In this document: piece after piece, positions 33,409 to 41,768 of the stretch
Layout of the letters: each line of letters starts with the position of its first letter
Numbering within the stretch: the first letter of the stretch is position 1
Program-made: the position numbers and the translations under genes
Notes under the pieces: generated by a model
Seen by the model: only the letters and a program-made list of their open reading frames with translations
What the model was told of the DNA's origin: nothing
Database searches by the model: none
Source: Mycobacterium deserti
GTDB lineage: Bacteria; Actinomycetota; Actinomycetes; Mycobacteriales; Mycobacteriaceae
NCBI RefSeq assembly: GCF_025345615.1
Contig: NZ_JAODWD010000007.1
Location: 1-64,000, forward strand
Direction of reading: 5' to 3'
Length of the DNA: 64,000 nt

Positions 33409-35934
33409 TCAGGAAGCCGTGTCGCTACCGTCCGAGGTCGATCCGTCGGACGTCGTTCCGCCGGTGTCTGTGCCGCCAGTCGTGGAATCGGTGGTGGACT
33501 CACCGGTTGTCGCACCTTCGGTGGTGTTGCCCGTCGTCGGTTCGCTGGTTGCGGTGGGGTTGACGCTGGCCGTCGAACCCGCCGTGGTATCGGTCGACGT
33601 CGATTCGGGCGGCGCGGTGGCGTCGGCGGCGGACGTCGGCTCAGGCGCTGAGCTGCTCGGCGGTGCAACCGTAGTAGCCGAAGGTGTCACGGCCGTGGGC
33701 GGTGCGGTGGTGGTGGGCTGCGCGGTCGACGTCTGCGTGGTGGGGAATGTGCCGGGCTGGTCCTTCTCGACTATCTCCTTGATCCGCGTCGTGTACCCCT
33801 CGAGTGTCGGCGCGATGGTGTCGAGATCCTTGATTTCGCCGGCTTGGACCTTGGCGGCGTACAGGCCGACCTCCTCCCACACCTCGTCGAGTTCGGCTTT
33901 CGCCTCCGGCGACAGCGGTTCATCGAGCGTGACGAACAACTGCTGCGCCACCGCGTACGTCAGGCAGTTGACACAGTCGTAGTTCAACGCTCCGGCCAGA
34001 TTCTGTGGTACCGCAACGTTGTCGTTGGAGTCGTCCTCGTCGATGACGAACACCACTTGGTAAGCAACGGCGACCGCCGCGCAGTCATTGCACGACGCGT
34101 AGGCGTGGGCCTCGTTGACGTTCAGCGCGTAGTCCTCGTCGGTCTGCCACACCATCGCGACGGCGACGTCGTACTCGACTGTGCCGTCGGTGGTGTTGAC
34201 CGCGAGCGCCTGGTTGTCGCCGTCTTCGGGCGCCAACGGCCGGTCGAACGGGAAGACCCAGCCCTGGTCCGCCGCCGTTGTCGGCGCATAGACACCACCA
34301 CCGCCACCGCCGTTGGCGACGGCTGCAGAAGGCGTCTTGGGTACCAGGATGACGGCCAGCTGTGGCGAGTTGACCGTCGGGGTCGCGGTGCCGTTGTCCC
34401 ACAGCGCCCAGACCGTACCCTGCTGCCCCGCGGCCAGCGTCCTGGTCGCGGCGACGGGACGTGTTGCGGCGTCGGCGGTTCGGGTCGAATCCGGCATCTC
34501 CCGGAGTCCCAGCGCGAAGACGATGTCGCCGAGGGCGCCGCGCTCGGAGGCCTCGATCGGCCGGTACGTGCCCTCGTCCGGCCACCACGCGTAGCCGATA
34601 CCGCAGAGCACGGCCACGCCGAATACCGCTGCCGCGGCGCGCTTCAACGGCTTGTCCGCCGTCGCACGCCGGATCGTCAAGATGCTCTGCCGGGCGAACC
34701 GGATCAATAGGTAGATCACGCCCGCCACGGGGATGATGATCGCGATGATGGCCAGCACCCGCGCGGTCGCCTGGATCAGATCGCCATCGGCCCAGGCGGT
34801 GGCCAGTACGTCCTGCTGCCTGTGCAGGCTCGCCCACGCTGTGCCGAGAAGCCTCGGCAGGGTGACGACCGCCAGAGCGAGCATCGCAATCAACAGCGGG
34901 ACGACGACAGCCACCCAGACGGTCACCACGATCCGGGCCCACGGCTTGAGCATGCGGGGTTCGGGGTCGCGCCAACGCCACGGCAGCATCCCGAGCAGGA
35001 TCGGCTTGATGCGGCCGTAGAGATCGGGGACGCCGGTCAGATCGGCCAACACGTGGTAGCCGTCGAACCGCACCAGCGGTGCGAGCTGGCGCAGCATCTG
35101 AATGATCTGTGTGGCAACGATCAGCAGCAGGGCGTCGTAACGCAGCCCCAGCCACAAAGCGGTGATAGCTACTGCGACAACGGCGTTGAAATACAGCCCG
35201 CCCAGGTCCGTGCGCAGCCGCCCGCGCCGGCCCAGTCGGTAGGAGTCCGTGACGTCGGTATAGAACGCGGGCCACACGAGGTACAGCCCGACGCCCATCA
35301 CACCTGGGGTCGCGCCGCCGTACCGTGCCGCAGCGGCGTGTCCGAATTCGTGAAAGCCCGCGGACACGATGGTGACGAGGAAAACCAGGATCAGCAACCC
35401 GGGGCGTTCGAACGCGTCGTAAGCCGCCGCGGCGAGCCCCTTGTGGAAGAAGACCCACCAGCACACGACGGCAAAGGCGGCCAGCAACACCGCGACCACG
35501 ACCGGCCGGAAGAGGAACCGGAACGGGTCGGTCAGTTTCTTCGTGCGGTCGGGATCGGTGACGGCGTAGCGGAAGCGCAAGCCCAGCAACGGGTTTCGCT
35601 TCTTCAGTACCGGTTCGCTGCCGTCGGCGCGCACCATGAGGCCCAGCGGTCGCAGCTGCTCCTCGACGAAGTGCGCGACGTTGTCCTCGCTGACGGCTCG
35701 GTCGGTCGACTCGGATACCGCGTCGGCCACCTCAGCCGCCGTGCGGTGCCCGTCGACTTCGCGCAGGGTCGCGTAGAGCAGGGGGGTGAGCTGGATGGTC
35801 TGGCCGTCGGCACGGCGGACCAGCGACGGCGGGACCCGGTAACCGGATCCCGCCATCTCGCCGATCATTTCGACACCCTCGGCGCGGTGCAGGACGGCCT
35901 GCGCCGCGCCGGACCCCTCGGTGGTCGTGGTCAC
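33409..35934 (-). CDS. M50 membrane metalloprotease with N-terminal PqqD-like domain and C-terminal paired-CxxC lumenal region
   Basis: 841 aa from the GTG preceded by CGAGGAGCAG; a GTG 7 codons upstream lacks a ribosome site. Parts in order: a PqqD-like/RiPP-recognition domain (about residues 25-100, YRVPPSLVRRADG, ATLREVDGHRTAAEVADAV); several membrane helices with the zinc motif HEFGH (195-199) and second ligand region VRFDGYH (about 289-295), as in YydH-type peptide zinc metalloproteases; more helices to about 450; then an extracytoplasmic region with two CxxC motifs (SCNDC, YDCVNC) each followed by AVA.Q..FV; and a Ser/Thr/Pro-rich tail of about 120 residues. It is 35 nt downstream of the repeat protein gene, so that protein is the natural substrate or client. 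Confidence 0.88.
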   Translation of the reverse strand: MTTTTEGSGAAQAVLHRAEGVEMIGEMAGSGYRVPPSLVRRADGQTIQLTPLLYATLREVDGHRTAAEVADAVSESTDRAVSEDNVAHFVEEQLRPLGLMVRADGSEPVLKKRNPLLGLRFRYAVTDPDRTKKLTDPFRFLFRPVVVAVLLAAFAVVCWWVFFHKGLAAAAYDAFERPGLLILVFLVTIVSAGFHEFGHAAAARYGGATPGVMGVGLYLVWPAFYTDVTDSYRLGRRGRLRTDLGGLYFNAVVAVAITALWLGLRYDALLLIVATQIIQMLRQLAPLVRFDGYHVLADLTGVPDLYGRIKPILLGMLPWRWRDPEPRMLKPWARIVVTVWVAVVVPLLIAMLALAVVTLPRLLGTAWASLHRQQDVLATAWADGDLIQATARVLAIIAIIIPVAGVIYLLIRFARQSILTIRRATADKPLKRAAAAVFGVAVLCGIGYAWWPDEGTYRPIEASERGALGDIVFALGLREMPDSTRTADAATRPVAATRTLAAGQQGTVWALWDNGTATPTVNSPQLAVILVPKTPSAAVANGGGGGGVYAPTTAADQGWVFPFDRPLAPEDGDNQALAVNTTDGTVEYDVAVAMVWQTDEDYALNVNEAHAYASCNDCAAVAVAYQVVFVIDEDDSNDNVAVPQNLAGALNYDCVNCLTYAVAQQLFVTLDEPLSPEAKAELDEVWEEVGLYAAKVQAGEIKDLDTIAPTLEGYTTRIKEIVEKDQPGTFPTTQTSTAQPTTTAPPTAVTPSATTVAPPSSSAPEPTSAADATAPPESTSTDTTAGSTASVNPTATSEPTTGNTTEGATTGESTTDSTTGGTDTGGTTSDGSTSDGSDTAS

Positions 35935-35969
35935 CTCACCTGCTCCTCGTGTCACCGTGCGTCAGGGAA

Positions 35970-36755
35970 TCAGCCCGCAGATCCGCTGCTCGTGCCTCCG
36001 CTGCTGCTGCCGCTGCCGCTGCCGCTGCCGCTGGTGCCGCTGCTGCTGTCGCCACCGGTGCTGCCGCCGCTGGCGGACTCACCGCTGGTATTGCCGGCGG
36101 TGGTGCCACTGTCGGGCTGCGAGGTGCCCTGGCCGATGGTGGAATCCTGGCTGGCATTGGCCTCAGCCGTGCCGCGCAATTCCTGGGTGATAGAGAAATC
36201 CTGGTCGGTGTAGGCGATCGCGTCCGAGTCGATCGCGCCGACGTTGGCCGCCACGCTGGCACTGATCGGTGCGGCCACGTTGGCGTTGGCCGCCACCGCG
36301 CCGGCGATCGGCGCCGCGAGGTCGGCGTCGAGATCGACGTTGACGTCCACATTGAGCAGCGGGCCCTCGAGCGTGCCGAGGTCGCCGACCGCGACGGTGC
36401 CGCCGTCGTCGGGTGCAGGCGCGGGGTCGCCGTCGGCTTCGTCGCCTTGAGTGATGTCGCTCGACTGGTCGGATGTCGCGATCGCATCAGCCACCAGGAC
36501 CTGGCCCACCGAGCCGGTCTGGAAGTTCTCCGCCTGAGCGCCCGAGCCCTCCGACAATACGTTCGCCGCCGCGGACGCGTCGATGGGCGCGGCCACGTTG
36601 AGCTGGGCCGCAGCGGCCAAGTCGATCGGCGACGCCGCGTCGATGAAGACGTCGACGTCGACGTTGAGATCGAGGATCGAGACCACTTCTTTGTCCGGCA
36701 GCGCGACCGCGCTTTCGGCCGCGAGTTCTTCGGGTGTGAGTCCTTGCTGGGTCAT
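35970..36755 (-). CDS. Repeat protein with RiPP-like leader and Ser/Gly tail; probable client of the M50 protease
   Basis: 261 aa; ATG with AGGAGTAGGCGAG upstream. The first 28 residues look like a leader: acidic LTPEELAAESAV followed by ALPDKEVVSIL. Then come two related units, about residues 31-104 and 135-193, each starting NVDV(D/N)V and containing the core NVAAPI-x-AS-x-AANV (53-66 and 159-172), and ending with D-x-x-x-x-ITQ. The rest is a low-complexity Ser/Gly/Thr tail. There is no Sec signal, no cysteine and no enzymatic motif. Similar mycobacterial proteins are often auto-named peptidoglycan-binding, for which I see no support. It is first in an operon with the PqqD/M50 protein; leader recognition by the PqqD-like domain and processing by the protease is inferred. 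Confidence 0.75.
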   Translation of the reverse strand: MTQQGLTPEELAAESAVALPDKEVVSILDLNVDVDVFIDAASPIDLAAAAQLNVAAPIDASAAANVLSEGSGAQAENFQTGSVGQVLVADAIATSDQSSDITQGDEADGDPAPAPDDGGTVAVGDLGTLEGPLLNVDVNVDLDADLAAPIAGAVAANANVAAPISASVAANVGAIDSDAIAYTDQDFSITQELRGTAEANASQDSTIGQGTSQPDSGTTAGNTSGESASGGSTGGDSSSGTSGSGSGSGSSSGGTSSGSAG

Positions 36756-37172
36756 CTCGCCTACTCCTGTCAGCTGTTATCGGCGTTGCTGCGCGAGGCC
36801 ACCGTCGTCCTGTTAGGTGGCGCTGGAGTACCCGTTCCCTTTCAAGATCAATGCAATTTCCTCAGGAAAATTTAAGGATGGCGGTGAATGGGCTGGTGCT
36901 GGCAAGATCCGCTATTTAACTCCGCCGTCAGTGTTGACCGATGCGTCGCAGGTAGCAACGCGCCGAATATGCAGCATCGTTGATTTTGAGTTAGCTGAGG
37001 CCGATCGTCACAACTTGCGTTCGAAACAAGAAGGGGTTGGCCCGAGGTGTCAGCCGCCCGGCGGCCCAGTGCACGACTTCCTCGCGGTCATCACGTCGAG
37101 ACGCTCCGGCCCGAACCCGAAACCGAACCCCGCTGCCGCCCGCGCGCCGGGGCTCGCACGCGTCTCCGGAAG
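36756..37172. other. 417-bp gap upstream of the repeat-protein/M50 operon; no gene
   Basis: Noncoding by inspection and, in its first half, clearly more AT-rich than the surroundings. It includes an imperfect palindrome at about 36855-36873 (AATTTCC-TCA-GGAAAATT) roughly 100 nt before the operon start, a possible regulator site. The open frame across 36817-37176 has no homology or ribosome site that would support a gene. The right part adjoins the end of the PrrB-like gene. Confidence 0.5.
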
Positions 37173-38522
37173 CTAGCTGGGAGCGGGAAGGCGTAGCACC
37201 AGACGCGCGCCGCCCAAGGGGCTGGCCTCCATGACGGCCGTCCCGCCGTGCAGATCGGCTTGCTGGGCCACTAGGGCCAGTCCCAGCCCGGAACCCGACC
37301 GTGCAGCGGTCGAACCGCGGGAGAACCGCTCGAAGATCGTCCGGCGTTCCTCTTCGGGCACTCCCGAACCGTTGTCGTCGACGGCGATCTCGACACCCTC
37401 ACCGGAACTGTCTGCGCTGAGCTGTATTTCGGTTGCGCCGCCGTGCTTGACCGCGTTGGTGATCGCATTGTCGATGACCAGCCGTAGACCGGCGGGCAGG
37501 CCCACCATGAGGACCGTGGTCGAGGACGCGAGTGACACGGTCAAGTCGGGATAGTTGCGCATCGCGTCGTGCGCGGCGCGGTCGAGCAGGTCGGTGATGT
37601 CGACCGGAACGAAGTCGTCGAGTGTGGTCAACTCGCCTTGCGCCAGGCGCTCCAGCGCCGAGAGCATGGCCTCGATGCGGCTCTGCGCACGCATCACGTC
37701 GGCGATCACTTCGGTGCGCTGCTCGTCGCGCATCTGAAGAGTCGAGAGCACTTCGAGGTTCGTGCGCATCGCCGTCAACGGCGTGCGCAGTTCGTGCGAA
37801 GCGACCGCGGCGAAATCACGTGCCGACTCCAGCGCCGCCCTGGTGCGCTGCTGTTCGTCGCCGATGCGCGCGAGCATGCCCTCGACCGCCTCGGCGATCT
37901 CGACGGCCTCCTGTACACCGCGCACCTGGACCTCGTCGGGATTGGACTGCGCATTGATCGCCCGCGCCTGCTGCGCGAGCATGCGGAAGGGGTTGATCAT
38001 GATCAGCCACATGACCCAGCCGACCAGGACGGTGCCGACGATCACGCCGCCGCAGATCAGCAGAACGCGACGGTGCAGTTCGTCGATGCGACGCTGGGTT
38101 TCGGCAAGCGGCGCACCCACCGCGATCATCGCGTCGCCCGCGGCGAACGTGCGCACGCGATACTCGACGCCGTCGATCGTGGTGTCGGCGTAGCCGACGT
38201 CGAACTGCGGCAACACGATCTCACGCGGCACCGACACGGTGGCAGTGCCGACGCGCGCCGTGCGCACGAGGCCGCCGTCGGGGGCCGGCGCGGCGGTGCC
38301 GGCTTGCTGTGCGGTGCGCAGCAGTGTGCTGATGTCGCCGAGGCTGCTCACCGAGTCGAGACGCCGGTCAAGCTGGCTGTACTGGTCGTTGGTCACCCCG
38401 AACCACACCCACGCGCCGAGCGTGATCACCAACGCCACGACCGACAGTGCCGCGACGATGACGATGATGCGCAGCGACAGGAAACGCGTCAGCAGCCGCA
38501 GGAGGCGTTCGCCGAGTTGCAT
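37173..38522 (-). CDS. PrrB-like sensor histidine kinase without adjacent response regulator
   Basis: 449 aa from ATG. Two membrane helices (about 20-45 and 150-175) flank an extracytoplasmic sensor; HAMP follows, then the dimerisation/phosphoacceptor box ARDFAAVASHELRTPLTAMR with His in SHELRTP, and an ATPase domain with N box DNAITNAVKHGG, DNGSGVPEEE and GSGLGLALV. The kinase core is nearly the sequence known for mycobacterial PrrB, an essential nitrogen- and growth-linked sensor. However, the gene upstream in the operon direction is not prrA but an SRPBCC protein. It is therefore probably a PrrB paralogue that must signal to a response regulator encoded elsewhere. Confidence 0.9.
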   Translation of the reverse strand: MQLGERLLRLLTRFLSLRIIVIVAALSVVALVITLGAWVWFGVTNDQYSQLDRRLDSVSSLGDISTLLRTAQQAGTAAPAPDGGLVRTARVGTATVSVPREIVLPQFDVGYADTTIDGVEYRVRTFAAGDAMIAVGAPLAETQRRIDELHRRVLLICGGVIVGTVLVGWVMWLIMINPFRMLAQQARAINAQSNPDEVQVRGVQEAVEIAEAVEGMLARIGDEQQRTRAALESARDFAAVASHELRTPLTAMRTNLEVLSTLQMRDEQRTEVIADVMRAQSRIEAMLSALERLAQGELTTLDDFVPVDITDLLDRAAHDAMRNYPDLTVSLASSTTVLMVGLPAGLRLVIDNAITNAVKHGGATEIQLSADSSGEGVEIAVDDNGSGVPEEERRTIFERFSRGSTAARSGSGLGLALVAQQADLHGGTAVMEASPLGGARLVLRLPAPS

Positions 38523-38578
38523 GATGCTCAAACCCTAATGAGCGTTCGAAGGATCTGATGAACCCGACGCCGTATCGC

Positions 38579-39010
38579 TCAGGTGTACAACTCCTCGAAC
38601 TTGCGAATCGAGCGCTCGATATCACCTTTGACTGCGCGGGCAGCGGCCGAGCCGATGGGGCCGAACAGCGGCGGTCCGCCGAGATTGAGGGTGACGGTGA
38701 ACGCGGAGCCCGAGTCAGCGGGTTTCACCGCCAGTTTCAAGCCGTACTTGGTGCCGCCGACGCCTTTGCCGGTGACTTCGAGCAGCGTCGGCGGATCGAA
38801 TTTCTGCACAGTCCACGTCACCCGGTTGCGCATGCCTTTGGCCCCCGCAACGCCCACGATCGTAGTGCCGACGGTCAGCTCATCGGGCAACTCGGAGCGC
38901 CATCCTTCGTGCATGACCAGCCAGTCGCCCAGGGAGCGCAGATCTGACGCGTGCTGCCATGCATCCTCTGGACTGAGCGAAAGATCGCGGGACAACTCGA
39001 GTTTGGCCAT
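38579..39010 (-). CDS. SRPBCC (polyketide cyclase-like) protein, Rv0910-like
   Basis: 143 aa. A START/SRPBCC lipid- or ligand-binding fold: N-terminal MAKLELSRDLSLSPEDAW, ASDLRSLGDWLVMHEGW, and a C-terminal helix GPIGSAAARAVKGDIERSI. It closely resembles Rv0910 of M. tuberculosis, described as the toxin partner of Rv0909, but no Rv0909-like antitoxin gene is next to it here, so a ligand-binding role is at least as likely. Single gene on the minus strand, 56 bp from the kinase gene and 25 bp from the SGNH gene. Confidence 0.85.
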   Translation of the reverse strand: MAKLELSRDLSLSPEDAWQHASDLRSLGDWLVMHEGWRSELPDELTVGTTIVGVAGAKGMRNRVTWTVQKFDPPTLLEVTGKGVGGTKYGLKLAVKPADSGSAFTVTLNLGGPPLFGPIGSAAARAVKGDIERSIRKFEELYT

Positions 39011-39035
39011 CCTGGCATGTTAACGACCCGAGCAG

Positions 39036-39725
39036 TCAGTAGCGGGCCGGAATCGCGGCGCCGATGAGCGGGGCGATCTTGTCCGCCATGTAGGCGTGCC
39101 CCGCATCGGTCGGGTGCACGCCGTCGGCGCCGATCAACCCCGGCTGCCCCACGAACCAGCCCTCGGCGATCGGATCGACGAACGTCGCCCCCGCCGTTCC
39201 CGCTTGATAGCGCAGGATGTCACGAATCCTCAACACCTCGAGAGGCGGGTCGGCGGTCGGCCACGGCGGCCCGATCACCAGGAATTTCGCCGAGGGGGCC
39301 AGGCGGCGCGCCAGTTGGAATGTGCCGTACGTCAGGATCGACAACTGCGTGGGTTCGACCTTCTGGTCGTTGCGTGAGCCGAAGAACACCACGAGTGCGT
39401 CGTCGCGCTCGACGGTCCTGGCGGTCAGATCCTCGAAGATGCTGCCCCGGTTACCGCGGGTTCCGTAACCCGCTCCACCCTCGGCGCCCACGTCGGCCGA
39501 GATCGGCGTGCGCTGCTGGGCCAGCATCTGCCACGCCTTGGTGGTCCAGCCCTTCGGGCCCATGCCGCCCTCGTGGCCCCCAGTCGTGTACGAGTCGCCG
39601 ACCACCGCCACCCGCACCGAAAAGTCCAGGGCCACAATCTCTTTGTGGCTGACCGCTATTGGTCGTTCGCAGCCCAGGGTGAACAGCAGGGCGAGCGAGA
39701 CTGCGACCGTGGTAAGACGCCTCAC
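39036..39725 (-). CDS. Exported SGNH/GDSL-type hydrolase
   Basis: 229 aa. The N-terminal hydrophobic segment ends in LFTLGCERP; the cysteine could be lipidated although the lipobox (TLGC) is poor, so either a lipoprotein or an anchored/secreted enzyme. The SGNH blocks are present: block I VVGDSYTTGG (Ser), block III GSRND (Asn), and block V DGVHPTDAGH (Asp-His). Such enzymes remove acyl or acetyl groups from lipids or polysaccharides outside the cell. Next to it, in the same direction, is an acyltransferase-3 gene. The two functions are joined in one protein in other bacteria (OafA/SGNH), so they may act together. Confidence 0.88.
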   Translation of the reverse strand: MRRLTTVAVSLALLFTLGCERPIAVSHKEIVALDFSVRVAVVGDSYTTGGHEGGMGPKGWTTKAWQMLAQQRTPISADVGAEGGAGYGTRGNRGSIFEDLTARTVERDDALVVFFGSRNDQKVEPTQLSILTYGTFQLARRLAPSAKFLVIGPPWPTADPPLEVLRIRDILRYQAGTAGATFVDPIAEGWFVGQPGLIGADGVHPTDAGHAYMADKIAPLIGAAIPARY

Positions 39726-39774
39726 TGCTCCAGCCTATTGCGCGACCGGCCGAAGCGTCGCGGCCGACGCGCGC

Positions 39775-40983
39775 TCACCCGGCGCGCGCCGAGATCACCT
39801 GCGCGCGTTCTTCACGCGAGCTGTGGATCGGCGCAACGTTGACGCGGGTCGTACGGGTGTCACCCACCATGCGGCGCATCCACTTTCGCGCCGGTTCCTC
39901 CACGAAGTGATACAGCAGCGCCGCCCCCGCCAACGCGGCGGCGAGAAGCCCGAGCAGCGTGGCCTTGCCCGCGGAGTCGGGGGTGAGGCGAACCTCGAAC
40001 TGCACCACCGTCCAGTTCCACGTCGTGTGCACCAGTTCGTGAACCATGTACAGGCTGAACGAGATGTGGCCGAGATACACCACCGGCCGAAGCGACAGCA
40101 TCGCGGGAAGGGTGCCCGTACCGATCGCCAGGGTCAACACCAGCGGCACGAACAGGACGTCGACCAGGCCGCTGGAATCGTGAATCGTCGGTATCGGATG
40201 CGCGTCGAGCAGGTAGAGATTTGCGACGATGCCGCCCGCGAGCAGCAGCGAGCCGTAGCCGGCAGCGCGGCGCGCACGATCGGTCGGCCGCAATCTGCGC
40301 ACCGCGGCGCACAAGAGCGCACCCGCGGTGAACTGCATGACGATCCGCGGGAGCCAACTCCACGGGGTGTAGAAGAGTCCGGTCGCCATCAGCAACAGGA
40401 CCGGGGGCAGCGATGCCACGACGGCAAGGCAGATCAGTCCCCGTGCCCGGGTGGCCCGCGCGATCCGGAAGATCACCATCACCAGGGCGCCGAACAACAG
40501 GTAGGCCAGCCATTCGGCGCTGATCGACCAGGCGGGTCCATCCCAGCTCGAGCCGTCGAAGAACGGCTGGAACCACAGTTGAACGAGCAGCACCTGACGG
40601 ATCCAATTCATCGCGGTGAGCGACCCGGCGGCCTCCGACGGCACATGGCCGACGTTGAGCGTGAAGATGATCCACAGCGCCGCCAGATGCATCGTGACCA
40701 GATACACCGGCCACACCCTGGCCAGTCGCAGCCACAGGAAGTGCGCCGTGGCGCGCCACGAGAACGACTCCCCCATGCGGTCGAGGTAGTTCCAGGTCAG
40801 CACGAAGCCGCTGAGGATGAAGAACAGGTCGACGCCCTGGGCGCCGCAGTCGAGCAAGGGAGCGAATGCGGACCGGAAACCGGGCGCCGCCTGTTCGAGC
40901 AGCGGCCGGAAGTGGAAGAGCACCACCCACGCGGCGGCCACGATGCGCAAGCCGGATAGGGCTTTGATCTCTCCGGTGCGCAC
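39775..40983 (-). CDS. Acyltransferase-3 family membrane protein (OafA-like)
   Basis: 402 aa; GTG chosen because a GAGAGAG ribosome site lies 3-10 nt upstream and homology begins at GEIKALSGLRIVAA. About ten membrane helices. Family features are the N-terminal RIVAAAWVVLFHF with catalytic-type His, GVDLFFILSGFVLTW, and RLARVWPVYL. The C-terminal soluble tail is short. These proteins acylate (often acetylate) extracellular sugars or glycolipids such as those of the mycobacterial envelope. It ends 49 nt before the SGNH hydrolase gene. The open frame extends about 160 nt further upstream without homology. Confidence 0.92.
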   Translation of the reverse strand: MRTGEIKALSGLRIVAAAWVVLFHFRPLLEQAAPGFRSAFAPLLDCGAQGVDLFFILSGFVLTWNYLDRMGESFSWRATAHFLWLRLARVWPVYLVTMHLAALWIIFTLNVGHVPSEAAGSLTAMNWIRQVLLVQLWFQPFFDGSSWDGPAWSISAEWLAYLLFGALVMVIFRIARATRARGLICLAVVASLPPVLLLMATGLFYTPWSWLPRIVMQFTAGALLCAAVRRLRPTDRARRAAGYGSLLLAGGIVANLYLLDAHPIPTIHDSSGLVDVLFVPLVLTLAIGTGTLPAMLSLRPVVYLGHISFSLYMVHELVHTTWNWTVVQFEVRLTPDSAGKATLLGLLAAALAGAALLYHFVEEPARKWMRRMVGDTRTTRVNVAPIHSSREERAQVISARAG

Positions 40984-41240
40984 AACTCTCTCTTCGCGAG
41001 GGACGACAAGCTGTTTCGTTCGGACACACCGGTGCCTACACCGGGCGGTTCGACCCCCGCCCACGCGACCGGCAGGTACGGACCGTACCAGCGTCGGCAC
41101 CCGATCGGAACGCTCGCCGACACGCCCACGCTCCCCTGCGACCACGAAAACCCTTGTCGACCAGGCTCAGTGGGCACACCAGCAATGCTGCGGCAATGTC
41201 CGAGTCGCGGTGTGGCGCCGAAACTCGCTCGCGACAAGTC

Positions 41241-41269
41241 TTGACTCATTCCAGAAAAGGGGGCATATT
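41241..41269 (+). promoter_or_regulatory. furA-katG promoter (leaderless)
   Basis: TTGACT (-35), 17 nt, CATATT (-10); the -10 ends 6 nt before the furA GTG, so the transcript should start at or next to the start codon, as known for mycobacterial furA. The AT-rich stretch CATTCCAGAAAA within the spacer resembles the FurA-binding region. Confidence 0.8.
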
Positions 41270-41275
41270 GGCGTC

Positions 41276-41719
41276 GTGGTATCAACGCCGGATTACGCGG
41301 AGCGACTGCGCTCCGCCGACCTGCGTGTCACCCGACCGAGACTGGCTGTGCTCGAAGCGGTGTATGCGAATCCGCATGCCGACACCGAATCGATCTTCTC
41401 GGCCGTTCGTTTCGGTCTGCCGGACGTGTCGCGCCAGGCGGTGTACGACGTACTCGCCGCCCTTACCGGGGCGGGACTCGTGCGCCGGATACAGCCCTCC
41501 GGCTCGGTCGCCCGCTACGAGTCCCGCGTCGGCGACAACCACCACCACGTCGTGTGCCGCTCGTGCGGCGTCATCGCCGATGTCGACTGCGCCGTCGGCG
41601 AAGCCCCCTGCCTTACGCCGTCTGATCCCGACGGCGCTTTGGATGGCTTCGTCCTCGACGAGGCCGAGGTCATCTATTGGGGCCTGTGCCCCGAGTGTTC
41701 GACAGTGAGAAGTTCCTAG
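41276..41719 (+). CDS. furA: FurA, Fur-family redox/metal repressor of katG
   Basis: 147 aa from a GTG that would be at the transcript's 5' end. Winged helix at about residues 10-80 (RVTRPRLAVLEAVYANPHADTE, VSRQAVYDVLAALTGAGLV) and metal-binding part with HHHVVCRSCG and LCPEC. In mycobacteria FurA represses its own promoter and katG and is released by oxidants. katG follows after 49 nt and is expected to be co-transcribed. Confidence 0.96.
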   Translation: MVSTPDYAERLRSADLRVTRPRLAVLEAVYANPHADTESIFSAVRFGLPDVSRQAVYDVLAALTGAGLVRRIQPSGSVARYESRVGDNHHHVVCRSCGVIADVDCAVGEAPCLTPSDPDGALDGFVLDEAEVIYWGLCPECSTVRSS

Positions 41720-41768
41720 ATCACGCCCGTGATCGCAGCCCAGTCACACCCACCCCGGAAGGAATGTT

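Noticed and set aside
34085..35464. 459-codon minus-strand frame overlapping the M50 gene in another frame
   Set aside because: Low-complexity Arg-rich translation; the M50 frame carries all motifs.
36817..37176. Open frame (119 codons) in the gap before the repeat-protein operon
   Set aside because: No ribosome site, no homology, shifts in composition, and it covers the likely promoter region.
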